From the NCBI GenBank assembly GCA_030684935.1, contig JAUXXH010000008.1, positions 1 to 64,000 on the forward strand: a stretch of DNA of 64,000 bases. The letters are read 5' to 3'. The stretch comes from Pseudolabrys sp. Its GTDB lineage: Bacteria; Pseudomonadota; Alphaproteobacteria; Rhizobiales; Xanthobacteraceae. The notes beneath the pieces are model-generated. The model was not told where the DNA came from and made no database searches. It saw only the letters and a program-made list of their open reading frames with translations. Shown here piece after piece: positions 1 through 8,724 of the stretch; position 1 is the stretch's first letter, and each line of letters opens with the position of its first letter. The position numbers and the translations under genes were made by a program.

Positions 1-200
1 TGGCGGTGGAAGGCCAGCAGAGACCAAAGAAGCCCGCTCCGTCGTTGCTTTAAGTCGCGTCCCCTGCGGAGAGCAGAGTGCGCCGGTTTCGCCTCCGGCT
101 GCCAATCAGAAGACTTGAGGCTACTTACTCTTCCCGTGGGAGGAGCTCGCTTGCCTCAGGCGGCTGGCGGGCCTCTTGTCCCGCTACCTACCGATTGACA
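1..200 (+). ncRNA. Structured RNA candidate, possibly 6S RNA
   Basis: No convincing reading frame is present, but the stretch folds well on paper. Bases 27-37 pair with 167-177 (one mismatch), 39-43 pair with 159-163, and 116-121 pair with 153-158. There are local hairpins at 82-99 (5 bp) and 128-145 (8 bp, tight loop). The outcome is one long interrupted hairpin with an open middle, which resembles 6S RNA, the RNA polymerase-binding regulator. A strong hairpin with a T-run follows at 241-305 on the same strand. The identity as 6S RNA is an inference from shape; the 5' end may lie outside the window, and the strand is inferred only from the downstream hairpin. Confidence 0.4.
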
Positions 201-240
201 CACGACCACAGGCACGTGCGAAATTGGGCAAGGCTGAAAT

Positions 241-296
241 AGGAAGTTTTTGCGCGCAGCGCAAGAGAATTTGTTCGCTGCGCGCGAATTCTTCCT
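241..296 (+). terminator. Long inverted repeat, probable terminator
   Basis: Arms of 21 bases (241-261 and 276-296) match at 18 positions around a 14-base loop; the inner ten, GCGCGCAGCG and its complement, are perfect. On the plus strand a T5 run follows at about 301-305, so it could end the RNA candidate upstream. It also lies about 50 bases past the stop of the minus-strand gene at 349-591 and may serve both sides. Confidence 0.55.
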
Positions 297-348
297 TAAC
301 TTTTTCGTCTGGCGTGACTGTGCGACGGGTTGCGCGTCGCGGAAGCGC

Positions 349-591
349 TCAGGCGCGCTCGGTGAACGGCTCGATGCGGTGCGCGAAGCGCACGAACTGC
401 GTCATGACGAAGAGGCCGGTCACCACGAACACGACCTCAAGGATGCGCTGGCCCGTGCTGCCGAGATCGAACAGCGTGGCGATCGCCCAGGCGCCGGCGA
501 AAGCGCCGCCGAACACCTCGGCGCCGATCAGGATGGCGGCGCTGATCACGGTGCTGACGTTGAGCCAGTTGATGCGGCGGCCTTGAGCCAT
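349..591 (-). CDS. Small two-helix membrane protein, unknown function
   Basis: The product is 80 residues from the start MAQGRRINW. An upstream ATG would add ten residues, but the chosen start gives a short basic N-terminus before the first helix. Two hydrophobic segments are visible at about residues 9-33 and 45-67, followed by a short polar tail (RFAHRIEPF), so it is probably an inner-membrane protein with both ends in the cytoplasm. The hydrophobic pattern and codon use support a real gene. I recognise no domain with a known function. It is transcribed towards the RNA candidate and away from the P-type ATPase gene. Confidence 0.65.
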   Translation of the reverse strand: MAQGRRINWLNVSTVISAAILIGAEVFGGAFAGAWAIATLFDLGSTGQRILEVVFVVTGLFVMTQFVRFAHRIEPFTERA

Positions 592-747
592 GGCAGCAAA
601 CTCCATTTCGATCCCCGGCATGGCCTAGACCAAGCCTTTGACGGGCGCAATCTCTACGAATTGTGCTTGCGGATCAAGTCTATAGCGTGGCGCCGGCGCT
701 TGATTTGGCGCATGGCGGATCGCGGATGGGAGGCGCAGACTGCGACG

Positions 748-2577
748 ATGCCGGTCGACAACGCACTCAAATCTGTCCGTCCCTATCTGATCGGCATTGC
801 CGCGTCCGGTCTTGTCGCCGGCTTTGCCGTCAAGCTTGTTGGCCTTGGCGCTTGGTCGGGCGCGATCTGGACGGCCGCCACGCTGCCGGTGCTGCTGGCG
901 CTGCTGGTGGAGATCGTCACCAGCCTCCGCCGCGGCGATCTCGGGCTCGATATTGTCGCGGCGCTGTCGATGAGCGCGGCGCTGGCGGTCGGGGAGCATC
1001 TGGCCGCCGCGGTGGTCGCGCTGATGTATGCCGGCGGCCAGTACCTGGAGAACTTCGCCGAGCGGCATGCCCGCCGCGAGATGACCGCGCTGCTGGCGCG
1101 GGTGCCGCGCACCGCCATGTTGCATCGCGATGGCGGACTGGAAGAGGTTCCGCTCGAGCTGATCCGGCCCGGCGAGCGGCTGCTGATCCGCAAGGGCGAC
1201 ATCGTGCCGGTCGATGGCACGGTCGAGACCGGCGTGGCGGTGCTCGACCCGTCGGCGCTGACCGGCGAGGCGATGCCGGTGCAGCTCACCGCCGGCGAGG
1301 CGGTGATGAGCGGTTCCAGCAATGTCGGCGAGGCTTTCGACCTGCTGGCGACGCACCCGGCGGCGGACAGCACGTTTGCCGGCGTGGTCCGGCTGGTGGA
1401 GGCGGCGCAGCGCTCGCGCGCGCCGATGGCGCGGATGGCGGACCGTTACGCCATTGTGTTCCTCGGCGTGACGGTGGTGCTGGCGGCGGCGGCGTGGTGG
1501 CTGAGCGGCGATCCGGTGCGGGCGGTGGCGGTGTTGGTGGTGGCGACGCCGTGCCCGTTGATCCTGGCGGTGCCGGTGGCGCTGGTGTCCGGCCTGTCGC
1601 GCGCCGCCAAGCTCGGCATCCTGATCAAGGGCGGCAAGGCGATCGAGACGCTGGCGCGGGTGCGGGCGCTGGTGATCGACAAGACCGGCACGCTGACCGC
1701 CGGCCAGGCCACGATCGTGGCGATCAGGACCGTCAGCGGCGTCACGCCGGACGAGGTTCTCCGGCTGGCGGCCTCGCTTGACCAGGCGTCGCAACATATC
1801 GTCGCGCGCACCATTGTCGCCGCGGCCCATGCCAAGGGGGTGGCGTTGATGGTGCCGTTGGCGGTGACGGAGACGCCGGGCGAAGGCGTCGAAGGCAACG
1901 TCGACGGCAGGGCCGTCACGATCGGCGGGCCGCGCTTTGTCGCCGCCCGCGCCGGCGCCTCGCCCTTCGCCGCCGAGCGGATGCCGGGGTCGCTGGCGGT
2001 GGCGGTCGCGGTGGAGGGTCGCCACATCGGCCTGCTGATCTTGTCCGACGAGCTGCGTGAGGGCACCGAGAAGCTGCTGCGGGGCCTGCGCGGGGTCGGC
2101 ATCGAGCGCATCGTGCTGGCCACCGGCGATCGCGCCGAGGTCGCCAGCCACATCGCCGCCGGCCTGTCGATCGATCTGGTGCGGTCGGAACTGACGCCGG
2201 ATCAGAAGATTCTCGTCGTCCTGGCCGAACGGAAAAACGGCCCTGTGATGATGATCGGCGACGGCGTCAACGACGCGCCGGCGCTGGCCGCCGCCGATAT
2301 CGGCATGGCGATGGGCGCGCGCGGCGCCGCCGCCAGTGCGGAAGTCGCCGACGTGGTGCTGCTGGTCGACCAGCTCGACCGCGTCCTGCCGGCCATCCAG
2401 ATCGCGCAGCGCTCGCGCCGCATCGCCCTGCAGAGCGTCATCGCCGGGATGGGACTGTCGATGGTGGCGATGGTGGCGGCGGCTTTCGGCTACATCACCC
2501 CCGTTCAGGGGGCGCTGTTGCAGGAGGCCATTGACGTCGCCGTGATCCTCAATGCGCTGCGGGCGTTGCGCGGCTGA
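748..2577 (+). CDS. Heavy-metal translocating P-type ATPase
   Basis: ATP-driven transmembrane transport of a metal cation across the inner membrane. From the ATG at 748 the protein has 609 residues. Landmarks are the TGEA dephosphorylation loop (172-175), the membrane metal site TPCPL (267-271), the phosphorylated aspartate D311 in DKTGTLT, and the hinge GDGVNDAP (504-511). There is no N-terminal CxxC metal-binding domain, and the intramembrane motif is CPL rather than the CPC or CPH of well-studied copper and zinc pumps, so the metal is uncertain. ATG 712 is an alternative start with no better ribosome site; frame open further upstream is non-coding in character. It is a single gene, 23 bases before dcp. 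Confidence 0.9.
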   Translation: MPVDNALKSVRPYLIGIAASGLVAGFAVKLVGLGAWSGAIWTAATLPVLLALLVEIVTSLRRGDLGLDIVAALSMSAALAVGEHLAAAVVALMYAGGQYLENFAERHARREMTALLARVPRTAMLHRDGGLEEVPLELIRPGERLLIRKGDIVPVDGTVETGVAVLDPSALTGEAMPVQLTAGEAVMSGSSNVGEAFDLLATHPAADSTFAGVVRLVEAAQRSRAPMARMADRYAIVFLGVTVVLAAAAWWLSGDPVRAVAVLVVATPCPLILAVPVALVSGLSRAAKLGILIKGGKAIETLARVRALVIDKTGTLTAGQATIVAIRTVSGVTPDEVLRLAASLDQASQHIVARTIVAAAHAKGVALMVPLAVTETPGEGVEGNVDGRAVTIGGPRFVAARAGASPFAAERMPGSLAVAVAVEGRHIGLLILSDELREGTEKLLRGLRGVGIERIVLATGDRAEVASHIAAGLSIDLVRSELTPDQKILVVLAERKNGPVMMIGDGVNDAPALAAADIGMAMGARGAAASAEVADVVLLVDQLDRVLPAIQIAQRSRRIALQSVIAGMGLSMVAMVAAAFGYITPVQGALLQEAIDVAVILNALRALRG

Positions 2578-2600
2578 GGGGCTGCCCGTAGATAGGGCGG

Positions 2601-4667
2601 ATGACCCAGCCCCCATCGCAGTTCCCCGCCGACAATCCCCTCCTGGCCGATTGGACCGGCGCCTTTGGGCTGCCGCCGTTTGCCACCCTCGACACGGAGC
2701 ATTTCCGCCCCGCTTTCGAGCGGGCGCTGGCGGCGCACCGCACAGAACTCGATGCCATCGCCGCCAACCCCGCCACCCCGACCTTCGCCAACACCATCGA
2801 GGCGCTGGAAAAGAGCGGCCGCGACCTCGACCGCGTCGCCAATGTGTTCTTCGTTTTGGCCGGCGCCGACACCGGCGACGCCATCGAAGCCATCGAGCGC
2901 GACGTCTCGCCGCTGCTCGCCCGCCACTCGAACGCGCTCTATCTCGACCGCGCGCTTTATGCCCGCATCGCCGACCTCTACGCCCGGCGCGACACGCTCG
3001 GGCTGAGCGCCGAGCAGGCCCGCGTGCTCGACCGCACCCACACCCGCTTTGTCCGGGCTGGCGGCGCACTGGACAAGCCGGCGCAGGACCAGCTGGCGGC
3101 GATCAACGAGAAACTGGCCAGTCTCGGCACGTCGTTCGGGCAGAATGTCCTGGCCGACGAGAAATCCTATGCGCTGATCCTCGACGAAGGCGACCTCGCC
3201 GGTCTGCCCGATTTCGCCCGCGACGCGGCAGGCGCGGCGGCCGAGGAGCGCGGCCATCCGGGCAAATATGCCATCACGCTGGCGCGGTCGTCGTGCGAGG
3301 GCTTTCTGCAGTTTTCGGCCCGCCGCGATCTGCGCGAGAAGGTGTTCCAGGCCTGGATCAAACGCGGCGAAAACGGCGGCGCGACCGACAACCGCGCCTT
3401 GATCGCCGAGATGGTGCGGCTGCGCGGCGAGCGTGCCCGCCTGCTCTGCTTCGCCAGCTATGCCGACTACCGGCTCGACGACCAAATGGCCAAGACGCCG
3501 GCGGCCGCGCGCGGCCTGCTCGACGAGGTCTGGGGCCGGGCGCGCGCCAAGGCCGGACGCGAACGCGATGCCTTGCAGGAGCTGGTGACGGAAGAGGGCG
3601 GCAATTTCGCGCTGGCGCCGTGGGACTGGCGCTATTACGCCGAGAAACTGCGCAAGGCGAAATACGATCTCGATGAGGCCGAGCTAAAGCCGTACTTCCA
3701 ACTCGACAAGATGATCGAGGCGGCCTTCGAGACCGCGCGGCGGCTGTTCGGCCTGTCGTTCAAGCCGGTCGATGTACCGCTCTACCATCCCGACGCCCGT
3801 GCCTGGGACGTCAGCGATGCCGAAGGCCGCCATGTCGGCCTGTTCATCGGCGACTATTTCGCCCGGGCCTCCAAGCACAGCGGCGCCTGGATGACGTCGC
3901 TGCGCGATCAGGAAAAGCTGATCGGCGAGGTGCGGCCGGTCATTCTCAACGTCTGCAACTTCTCCAAGCCGGCCGACGGTGAGGCGGCGCTGCTGTCGTT
4001 CGACGACGCCCGCACGCTCTTTCACGAGTTCGGTCACGGCCTGCACGGCCTGTTGTCGAACGTGACCTACCCGTCACTGTCCGGCACGGCGGTTTCCAGC
4101 GACTTCGTCGAACTGCCGTCGCAGCTTTACGAGCACTGGCTTGAGGTGCCGGAGATTCTCCAGAACTACGCCCGCCACGCCACCACCGGCGAGCCGATGC
4201 CGAAGGCGCTGCTCGACCGGCTGCTGGCGACGCGCACGTTCAACCAGGGTTTCTCGACCATCGAATACACCGCCTGCGCGCTGGTCGACCTCGACATCCA
4301 TTCGCTAACCGACGCGGCCTCGCTCGACGTCACTTCGTTCGAGCGCGAGCGGCTTGAGGCCATGAAGATGCCGGCGGAAATCGTCATGCGGCACCGCCTG
4401 CCGCACTTCCAGCATCTGTTCTCCGGCGGCGGCTACGCGGCCGGCTATTACTCCTACATGTGGTCGGAAGTGCTGGACGCCGACGCCTTCCAGGCCTTTG
4501 CCGAAACCGGTGACGCCTTCGACCCCGCGACCGCCAGGAGGTTGCGCGATTTCATCTACAGCGCCGGCAATCTGCGCGACCCGGCCGAGGCCTACACCGC
4601 CTTCCGCGGCAAGCTGCCGTCGGTCGACGCCATGCTGAAGAAGCGCGGGCTGGCCGATGCTGCTTAG
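2601..4667 (+). CDS. dcp: M3 family peptidyl-dipeptidase / oligopeptidase
   Basis: A cytoplasmic zinc metallopeptidase of the thimet oligopeptidase family that trims short peptides. It has 688 residues, the usual length for Dcp and oligopeptidase A. The zinc motif HEFGH is at residues 475-479 (ligands H475 and H479, general base E476), and the third ligand is E504 within FVELPSQ. No signal peptide is present. The start follows the ATPase gene by 23 bases, so the two may be cotranscribed. Assignment to M3 is firm; Dcp against oligopeptidase A (PrlC) is less so. Confidence 0.92.
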   Translation: MTQPPSQFPADNPLLADWTGAFGLPPFATLDTEHFRPAFERALAAHRTELDAIAANPATPTFANTIEALEKSGRDLDRVANVFFVLAGADTGDAIEAIERDVSPLLARHSNALYLDRALYARIADLYARRDTLGLSAEQARVLDRTHTRFVRAGGALDKPAQDQLAAINEKLASLGTSFGQNVLADEKSYALILDEGDLAGLPDFARDAAGAAAEERGHPGKYAITLARSSCEGFLQFSARRDLREKVFQAWIKRGENGGATDNRALIAEMVRLRGERARLLCFASYADYRLDDQMAKTPAAARGLLDEVWGRARAKAGRERDALQELVTEEGGNFALAPWDWRYYAEKLRKAKYDLDEAELKPYFQLDKMIEAAFETARRLFGLSFKPVDVPLYHPDARAWDVSDAEGRHVGLFIGDYFARASKHSGAWMTSLRDQEKLIGEVRPVILNVCNFSKPADGEAALLSFDDARTLFHEFGHGLHGLLSNVTYPSLSGTAVSSDFVELPSQLYEHWLEVPEILQNYARHATTGEPMPKALLDRLLATRTFNQGFSTIEYTACALVDLDIHSLTDAASLDVTSFERERLEAMKMPAEIVMRHRLPHFQHLFSGGGYAAGYYSYMWSEVLDADAFQAFAETGDAFDPATARRLRDFIYSAGNLRDPAEAYTAFRGKLPSVDAMLKKRGLADAA

Positions 4668-4673
4668 GGCCTT

Positions 4674-4730
4674 GCCCCGGACGCGGTGCGGCACGGAGCG
4701 AAGCGGAGTGCTGCACCGCAGAGCCGGGGC
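4674..4730. repeat. Intergenic palindromic repeat (GCCCCGG...CCGGGGC)
   Basis: An imperfect palindrome bounded by GCCCCGG and CCGGGGC, with inner arms GCGGTGC (4683) and GCACCGC (4713). It begins seven bases after the dcp stop codon. Elements of this form are scattered between genes in Bradyrhizobium-like genomes. Confidence 0.7.
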
Positions 4731-4755
4731 CGTTCCACATTCAGAACCTGGAAAG

Positions 4756-4805
4756 GTCCCGGGTCTGCAGCGCAGCACGAAGCCGTGCTGCGCTGCGCCC
4801 GGGAC
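4756..4805. repeat. Intergenic palindromic repeat (GTCCCGGG...CCCGGGAC)
   Basis: A 50-base palindrome with perfect outer arms GTCCCGGG and CCCGGGAC and inner arms CAGCGCAGCACG and CGTGCTGCGCTG. It lies 26 bases after the first repeat and 12 bases before the ggt start codon, so it could form a hairpin in the leader of that mRNA. Confidence 0.75.
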
Positions 4806-4817
4806 ACGAGGCCAATC

Positions 4818-6428
4818 ATGAACCTCCACACCGCCGGCCACCGTTACGGCGTCGTTTGCGCGCCGCATGCCGCCACCGTCGAGGATGGCCGCGCCATTCT
4901 GGCCGAAGGCGGCAACGCCATCGAGGCGATGATCGCCATGGCGGCGTCGATCGCCGCGGTCTACCCGCACATGAACCATGTCGGCGGCGACGGCTTCTGG
5001 CTGATCCGCGAGCCGTCGGGCCGCGTCCACGCGCTAATGGGCGCCGGTCGCGCCGGGGCAAAAGCGACGCGGCAGTTCTATCGCGACGCCGGCCAGCACG
5101 AGATCCCGTCGCGCGGACCTTTGGCGGCGTTGACGGTGCCCGGCGCGGTGGCGACCTGGGCGCTGGCGGCGCAGGCGGCCAAGACCCAGGTCGGCAAGGG
5201 CACCCGCGCGCGGCTGCCGCTCGACGTGCTGCTGGCGCCGGCGATCAAGCACGCCCGCGAGGGCTACACCGTGACGCGCAGCCAGGCGCAGCTTACGGTC
5301 GACAAATACACCGAGCTGGAAACAGCACCCGGCTTCGTGAAAGCCTTTCTGCGCGACGGCAAGGCGCCGGAGGTCGGCGCGCGGCTGAAGCAGACCGCTT
5401 TCGCCGCCACGCTGGAGCAGCTCGCCAATGCCGGGCTCGACGATTTCTACCGCGGCGATGTCGGCCGCGAGATCGCCGCCGATCTGGAGCGCATCGGCAG
5501 CCCGGTGACGCGCGCCGACCTCGAGGGCTTCGAGGCGCGCGCCACGACGCCGCTCAGCGTCTCCATCGGCGCCGGCACGCTCTACAACGCGCCGCCGCCG
5601 ACCCAAGGTCTGGCGTCGCTGATGATCCTGGCGCTGTTCGACCGGCTGCGGGTGGCGAAAGCGGAAAGCTTCGAGCATGTGCACGGCCTGGTCGAGGCGA
5701 CCAAGCGCGCCTTCCGGGTGCGCGACCGCTTTGTCACCGACCCGGACAAGACCGACACGAAGTTCGGCGATTTTCTCGCCAAGGCATTTCTCGATACCGA
5801 GGCGGCGCGCATCGACGCCCGCAAGGCGGCGCGCTGGCCGGCGGCCTACGGTGAGGGCGATACGGTCTGGATGGGCGCGGCCGACGCCAACGGGCTGGTG
5901 GTATCCTACATCCAGTCAATCTACTGGGAGTTTGGTTCCGGCTGCGTCCTGCCGGCAACCGGCGTGCTGATGCAGAACCGCGGCGCCAGCTTCTCGCTCG
6001 ATCCGAAGGCGGTGAATGTGCTGGAGCCCGGCCGCCGCCCGTTCCACACCCTCAACCCGGCGCTGGCCGTGCTCAAGGACGGTCGGGTGATGGCCTACGG
6101 CACCATGGGCGGCGACGGCCAGCCGCAGTCGCAGGCGGCGGTGTTCAGCCGTCACATTCAGTTCGGCCAGCCGCTCGACAAGGCGCTCGCCGCACCGCGC
6201 TGGCTGCTCGGCCGCACCTGGGGCTCGTCGCATACCAATCTGCGGCTGGAGCGGCGCTTTGACGACCAGTTGGTCGACCGGCTGATGTCGGCCGGTCACG
6301 ATGTATCAATACTTGATGAGGAATATTCCGACACCATGGGCCACGCCGGGGCGGTCATGCTGCATGCGGACGGCACGCTGGAAGGCGGCCACGATCCCCG
6401 CGCCGACGGCGGCGCGGCCGGGGTGTAA
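4818..6428 (+). CDS. Gamma-glutamyltranspeptidase family protein
   Basis: An Ntn-hydrolase of the gamma-glutamyltransferase family, 536 residues from ATG 4818. The probable self-cleavage site and nucleophile is T349 in GDTVWMGAADANG, placed as in the family, giving a large subunit of about 348 residues and a small one of about 188. The glycine-rich GTMGGDGQPQ stretch near the C-terminus is typical. The open frame reaches back to 4686, but that part is repeat sequence; the chosen start follows the repeat. There is no obvious signal peptide, unlike E. coli Ggt, so it may be cytoplasmic like Bacillus YwrD. It may act on glutathione or another gamma-glutamyl compound. Confidence 0.85.
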   Translation: MNLHTAGHRYGVVCAPHAATVEDGRAILAEGGNAIEAMIAMAASIAAVYPHMNHVGGDGFWLIREPSGRVHALMGAGRAGAKATRQFYRDAGQHEIPSRGPLAALTVPGAVATWALAAQAAKTQVGKGTRARLPLDVLLAPAIKHAREGYTVTRSQAQLTVDKYTELETAPGFVKAFLRDGKAPEVGARLKQTAFAATLEQLANAGLDDFYRGDVGREIAADLERIGSPVTRADLEGFEARATTPLSVSIGAGTLYNAPPPTQGLASLMILALFDRLRVAKAESFEHVHGLVEATKRAFRVRDRFVTDPDKTDTKFGDFLAKAFLDTEAARIDARKAARWPAAYGEGDTVWMGAADANGLVVSYIQSIYWEFGSGCVLPATGVLMQNRGASFSLDPKAVNVLEPGRRPFHTLNPALAVLKDGRVMAYGTMGGDGQPQSQAAVFSRHIQFGQPLDKALAAPRWLLGRTWGSSHTNLRLERRFDDQLVDRLMSAGHDVSILDEEYSDTMGHAGAVMLHADGTLEGGHDPRADGGAAGV

Positions 6429-6469
6429 ACGCCTGCCGCCACCAAACCGCCGTACTCCGAGATAATGTG

Positions 6470-7117
6470 ATGGTCATGACCCCGATCCGCACCGTTCTGG
6501 CCGTCCTGCTCAGCCTTGCCTTTGCCGGCGCGGCGCAGGCGCATCCGCATGTCTGGGTGACGATGAAGACCGAACTGGTCTACGGGTCCGATGGGGCGGT
6601 GACCGGCGTGCGCCACGCCTGGTCGTTCGACGACATGTTCTCGGCCTTTGCGACGCAGGGTCTGGAGAGCAAGGTCAAGGGCGAGTTCACCCGCGAGGAG
6701 CTGAAGCCGCTCGCCAAGGTCAATGTCGAGTCGCTGAAGGAATACGAGTTCTTCACCTACGCCACCGCCGACGGCAAGAAAACCGAATTGACCGACCCGC
6801 TGCCGGAGTACTGGCTGGACTACAAGGACCAGGTGCTGACCCTGAATTTCACCTTGCCGTTCAAGAAGCCGGTGAAGGCCAAGGAGCTGAAGGTCGAGGT
6901 CTACGATCCGTCGATCTTTGTCGACTTCTCGTTCAACAAGGATCAGCCGGTGCAACTGGTCGGCGCGCCCGCGCAGTGCAAGATCGACACCGAACTGCCG
7001 CGCGAAATGACCTTCGTTGAAAGCCAGGCGCTGAGCCGGATCCCCGCCGACCAGCAGAACACCTCGATGCTCTGGGGCGCGCAATTCGCCAACAAGATCC
7101 TGGTGAAGTGTCCGTAA
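6470..7117 (+). CDS. DUF1007 family periplasmic protein
   Basis: The product is 215 residues with a clear signal peptide: a hydrophobic stretch LAVLLSLAFAGA followed by AQAHPHVW, with likely cleavage after AQA. The HPHVW start of the mature protein is typical of DUF1007, whose function is unknown and which is usually encoded next to NicO-type nickel/cobalt carriers. That is the case here: the NicO gene begins 55 bases downstream. The N-terminal histidines could bind metal in the periplasm. GTG 6467 and ATG 6476 are alternative starts; no strong ribosome site decides between them. Confidence 0.8.
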   Translation: MVMTPIRTVLAVLLSLAFAGAAQAHPHVWVTMKTELVYGSDGAVTGVRHAWSFDDMFSAFATQGLESKVKGEFTREELKPLAKVNVESLKEYEFFTYATADGKKTELTDPLPEYWLDYKDQVLTLNFTLPFKKPVKAKELKVEVYDPSIFVDFSFNKDQPVQLVGAPAQCKIDTELPREMTFVESQALSRIPADQQNTSMLWGAQFANKILVKCP

Positions 7118-7172
7118 CCGAGCGCGTTGCCGTTCGCGTTTCCTGCGTCCAATCCACACAAGGCTTTCGACG

Positions 7173-8231
7173 ATGAGGTGGCTGGTCCGGCAATCCGCGT
7201 TGGCACAATGCCTGGTCTTCATCGTCTGCATTCTGCTGTTGTTGAGCGCCATCGACGTCGTTCTGGCGCAACCGTTCGGCATGACGCGGCCGCCGGCCGC
7301 GCCGGAGTATGGCGGCATCACCGGCTGGATCCTGGCCAAGCAGGCCGAGTTCTACCGCATGCTGTCGGGCGCCATCCGCGCCGCCAAGGCCGACGGCAGC
7401 GCCGCCTGGACGCTGCTCGGCATTTCGTTCGCCTATGGCATCTTCCACGCCGCCGGGCCCGGCCACGGCAAGGCGGTGATCTCGTCTTATCTCGTCGCCA
7501 ACAATGAGACCTGGCGGCGCGGCATTGTGCTGTCGTTTGCGTCGGCAACGCTGCAGGCGGTGACCGCGGTGGCCGTGGTCGGCATCGGTGCGGTGCTGCT
7601 GGGCGCCACCGCCAAGGCGATGGGCGACACGGTGCGCGTCATCGAGGTCGTCAGCTACGCGCTGATCATGCTGATCGGGCTGCGGCTGCTGTGGGTGAAG
7701 GGCCGGGCCTTGTTGCGGCTGCTGCGGCCGGCCGGGCACGATCATGCCACCCACGCCCATCACCATGGCCACGATCACGCGCACCATCATGGTCACGGTT
7801 GCGCGCATCACGGCCACCATCACGACCATGGCGAGGAAGCCTCGGCCTGGGGTCATGGTCATGCGCCGGAGCCGGCTGAACTGGCCGGACGCCATTGGTG
7901 GAAACGCGGGCTCGCGGCCATCGTCGCCGTCGGGCTGCGGCCGTGCTCGGGCGCGGTCATCGTGCTGGTGTTCGCGCTGGCGCAGGGGCTGTTCTGGACC
8001 GGTGTCGCCTCGGCCTTCGTCATGGCGCTAGGCACCGCCATCACGGTGGCCGCCATCGCCACGATTGCGGTCGGCGCGCGCGGCCTTGCCGGACGTCTGG
8101 CCTCGGCCAGCCCCGGCGCCGGGATGATCTGGGTGCGCGGGCTGGAAACCGCCGCCGCCGCTGTGCTGGTGATATTCGGGGCGCTGCTGTTGACCGGCTA
8201 CATCGTCACCGAACGGCTGATGGGGTTCTAG
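7173..8231 (+). CDS. NicO/RcnA-like nickel-cobalt efflux protein
   Basis: A predicted inner-membrane exporter of Ni2+ or Co2+, 352 residues with about six hydrophobic segments. A cytoplasmic loop at about residues 188-232 is packed with histidine and aspartate (for example HAHHHGHDHAHHHGHG), as in RcnA. Conserved GPGHGKAVISSYLV lies near residue 100 and GLRPCSGAVIV near residue 250, matching the NicO family. It pairs with the upstream DUF1007 gene. Its stop codon overlaps that of the opposing nitrile hydratase accessory gene: the four bases CTAG at 8228-8231 supply TAG to both strands. Confidence 0.88.
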   Translation: MRWLVRQSALAQCLVFIVCILLLLSAIDVVLAQPFGMTRPPAAPEYGGITGWILAKQAEFYRMLSGAIRAAKADGSAAWTLLGISFAYGIFHAAGPGHGKAVISSYLVANNETWRRGIVLSFASATLQAVTAVAVVGIGAVLLGATAKAMGDTVRVIEVVSYALIMLIGLRLLWVKGRALLRLLRPAGHDHATHAHHHGHDHAHHHGHGCAHHGHHHDHGEEASAWGHGHAPEPAELAGRHWWKRGLAAIVAVGLRPCSGAVIVLVFALAQGLFWTGVASAFVMALGTAITVAAIATIAVGARGLAGRLASASPGAGMIWVRGLETAAAAVLVIFGALLLTGYIVTERLMGF

Positions 8232-8617
8232 AGCGCGCGGAAATCGTCCGGGCGCAATTCGATCGGCTTGCCGTGCGGGGTGCGGTCGCAGGCGTGGTCC
8301 CAGGCATCGCGGTAGCGGTGCAACGTATCATGTGTCGCGACGCCTTTGGCGGCGACGATGGTCTCCAGCGCGGCCAGCCAGTGCGAATAATAGGTGTCGC
8401 CGGTGTCCGGATCGCCTGCGCCTTGCGCGCGCTTGATCGCAGCGGCGAGTGTCGCCGCCCATTCCGGCCAGGTGAACAGCCCGCGGTCGTAAAGCGCGAG
8501 CGTCATGGCGAAGGCCTGCGCCTCCCAGGGCGCGGCGAACACCGGCCCGTCGGCATCGTGCGGGATGCCGGGGACTTCCTGCGTGGCGCGGCGTGCGGCA
8601 GAATAGTCGATGGTCAT
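8228..8617 (-). CDS. Nitrile hydratase accessory protein
   Basis: The product is 129 residues, starting MTIDYSAARR. It resembles the N-terminal part of nitrile hydratase beta subunits (PVFAAPWEAQAFAMT; YYSHWLAALETIV), as do the small accessory proteins that help insert metal into the enzyme. It is last in the operon nthA-nthB-accessory, separated from nthB by a palindromic repeat. An in-frame ATG 54 bases upstream lies inside that repeat and was not used. The proposed role is cobalt delivery to, or maturation of, the alpha subunit, from context and family. Confidence 0.82.
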   Translation of the reverse strand: MTIDYSAARRATQEVPGIPHDADGPVFAAPWEAQAFAMTLALYDRGLFTWPEWAATLAAAIKRAQGAGDPDTGDTYYSHWLAALETIVAAKGVATHDTLHRYRDAWDHACDRTPHGKPIELRPDDFRAL

Positions 8618-8632
8618 AGCCAATCTCTCTTG

Positions 8633-8723
8633 GTCATGGCCGGGCTTGTCCCGGCCATCCCGCTTAGGCACGCACGGCCGTGCCCAACTAAGCGGGGTCC
8701 CCGGGACAAGCCCGGGGACGACA
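8633..8723. repeat. Palindromic repeat, copy 1 of the 61.2-kb family
   Basis: The 15-base arms CCGGGCTTGTCCCGG (8640-8654) and its exact complement (8701-8715) enclose inner arms CCGCTTAG and CTAAGCGG. A close copy is at 61186-61272; only the loop and a few arm bases differ. It fills the gap between nthB and the accessory gene, one base past the nthB stop codon. Confidence 0.85.
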
Positions 8724-8724
8724 G

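Noticed and set aside
625-3069. Long open frame on the minus strand over the ATPase and dcp genes
   Set aside because: It is antisense to two genes with clear motifs, has arginine- and histidine-rich low-complexity translation and no recognisable domain; GC-rich codon use leaves such frames open.
8618-8671. N-terminal extension of the nitrile hydratase accessory protein (MPKRDGRDKPGHD...)
   Set aside because: It is the translation of the palindromic repeat; the family N-terminus begins at MTIDYSAARR.
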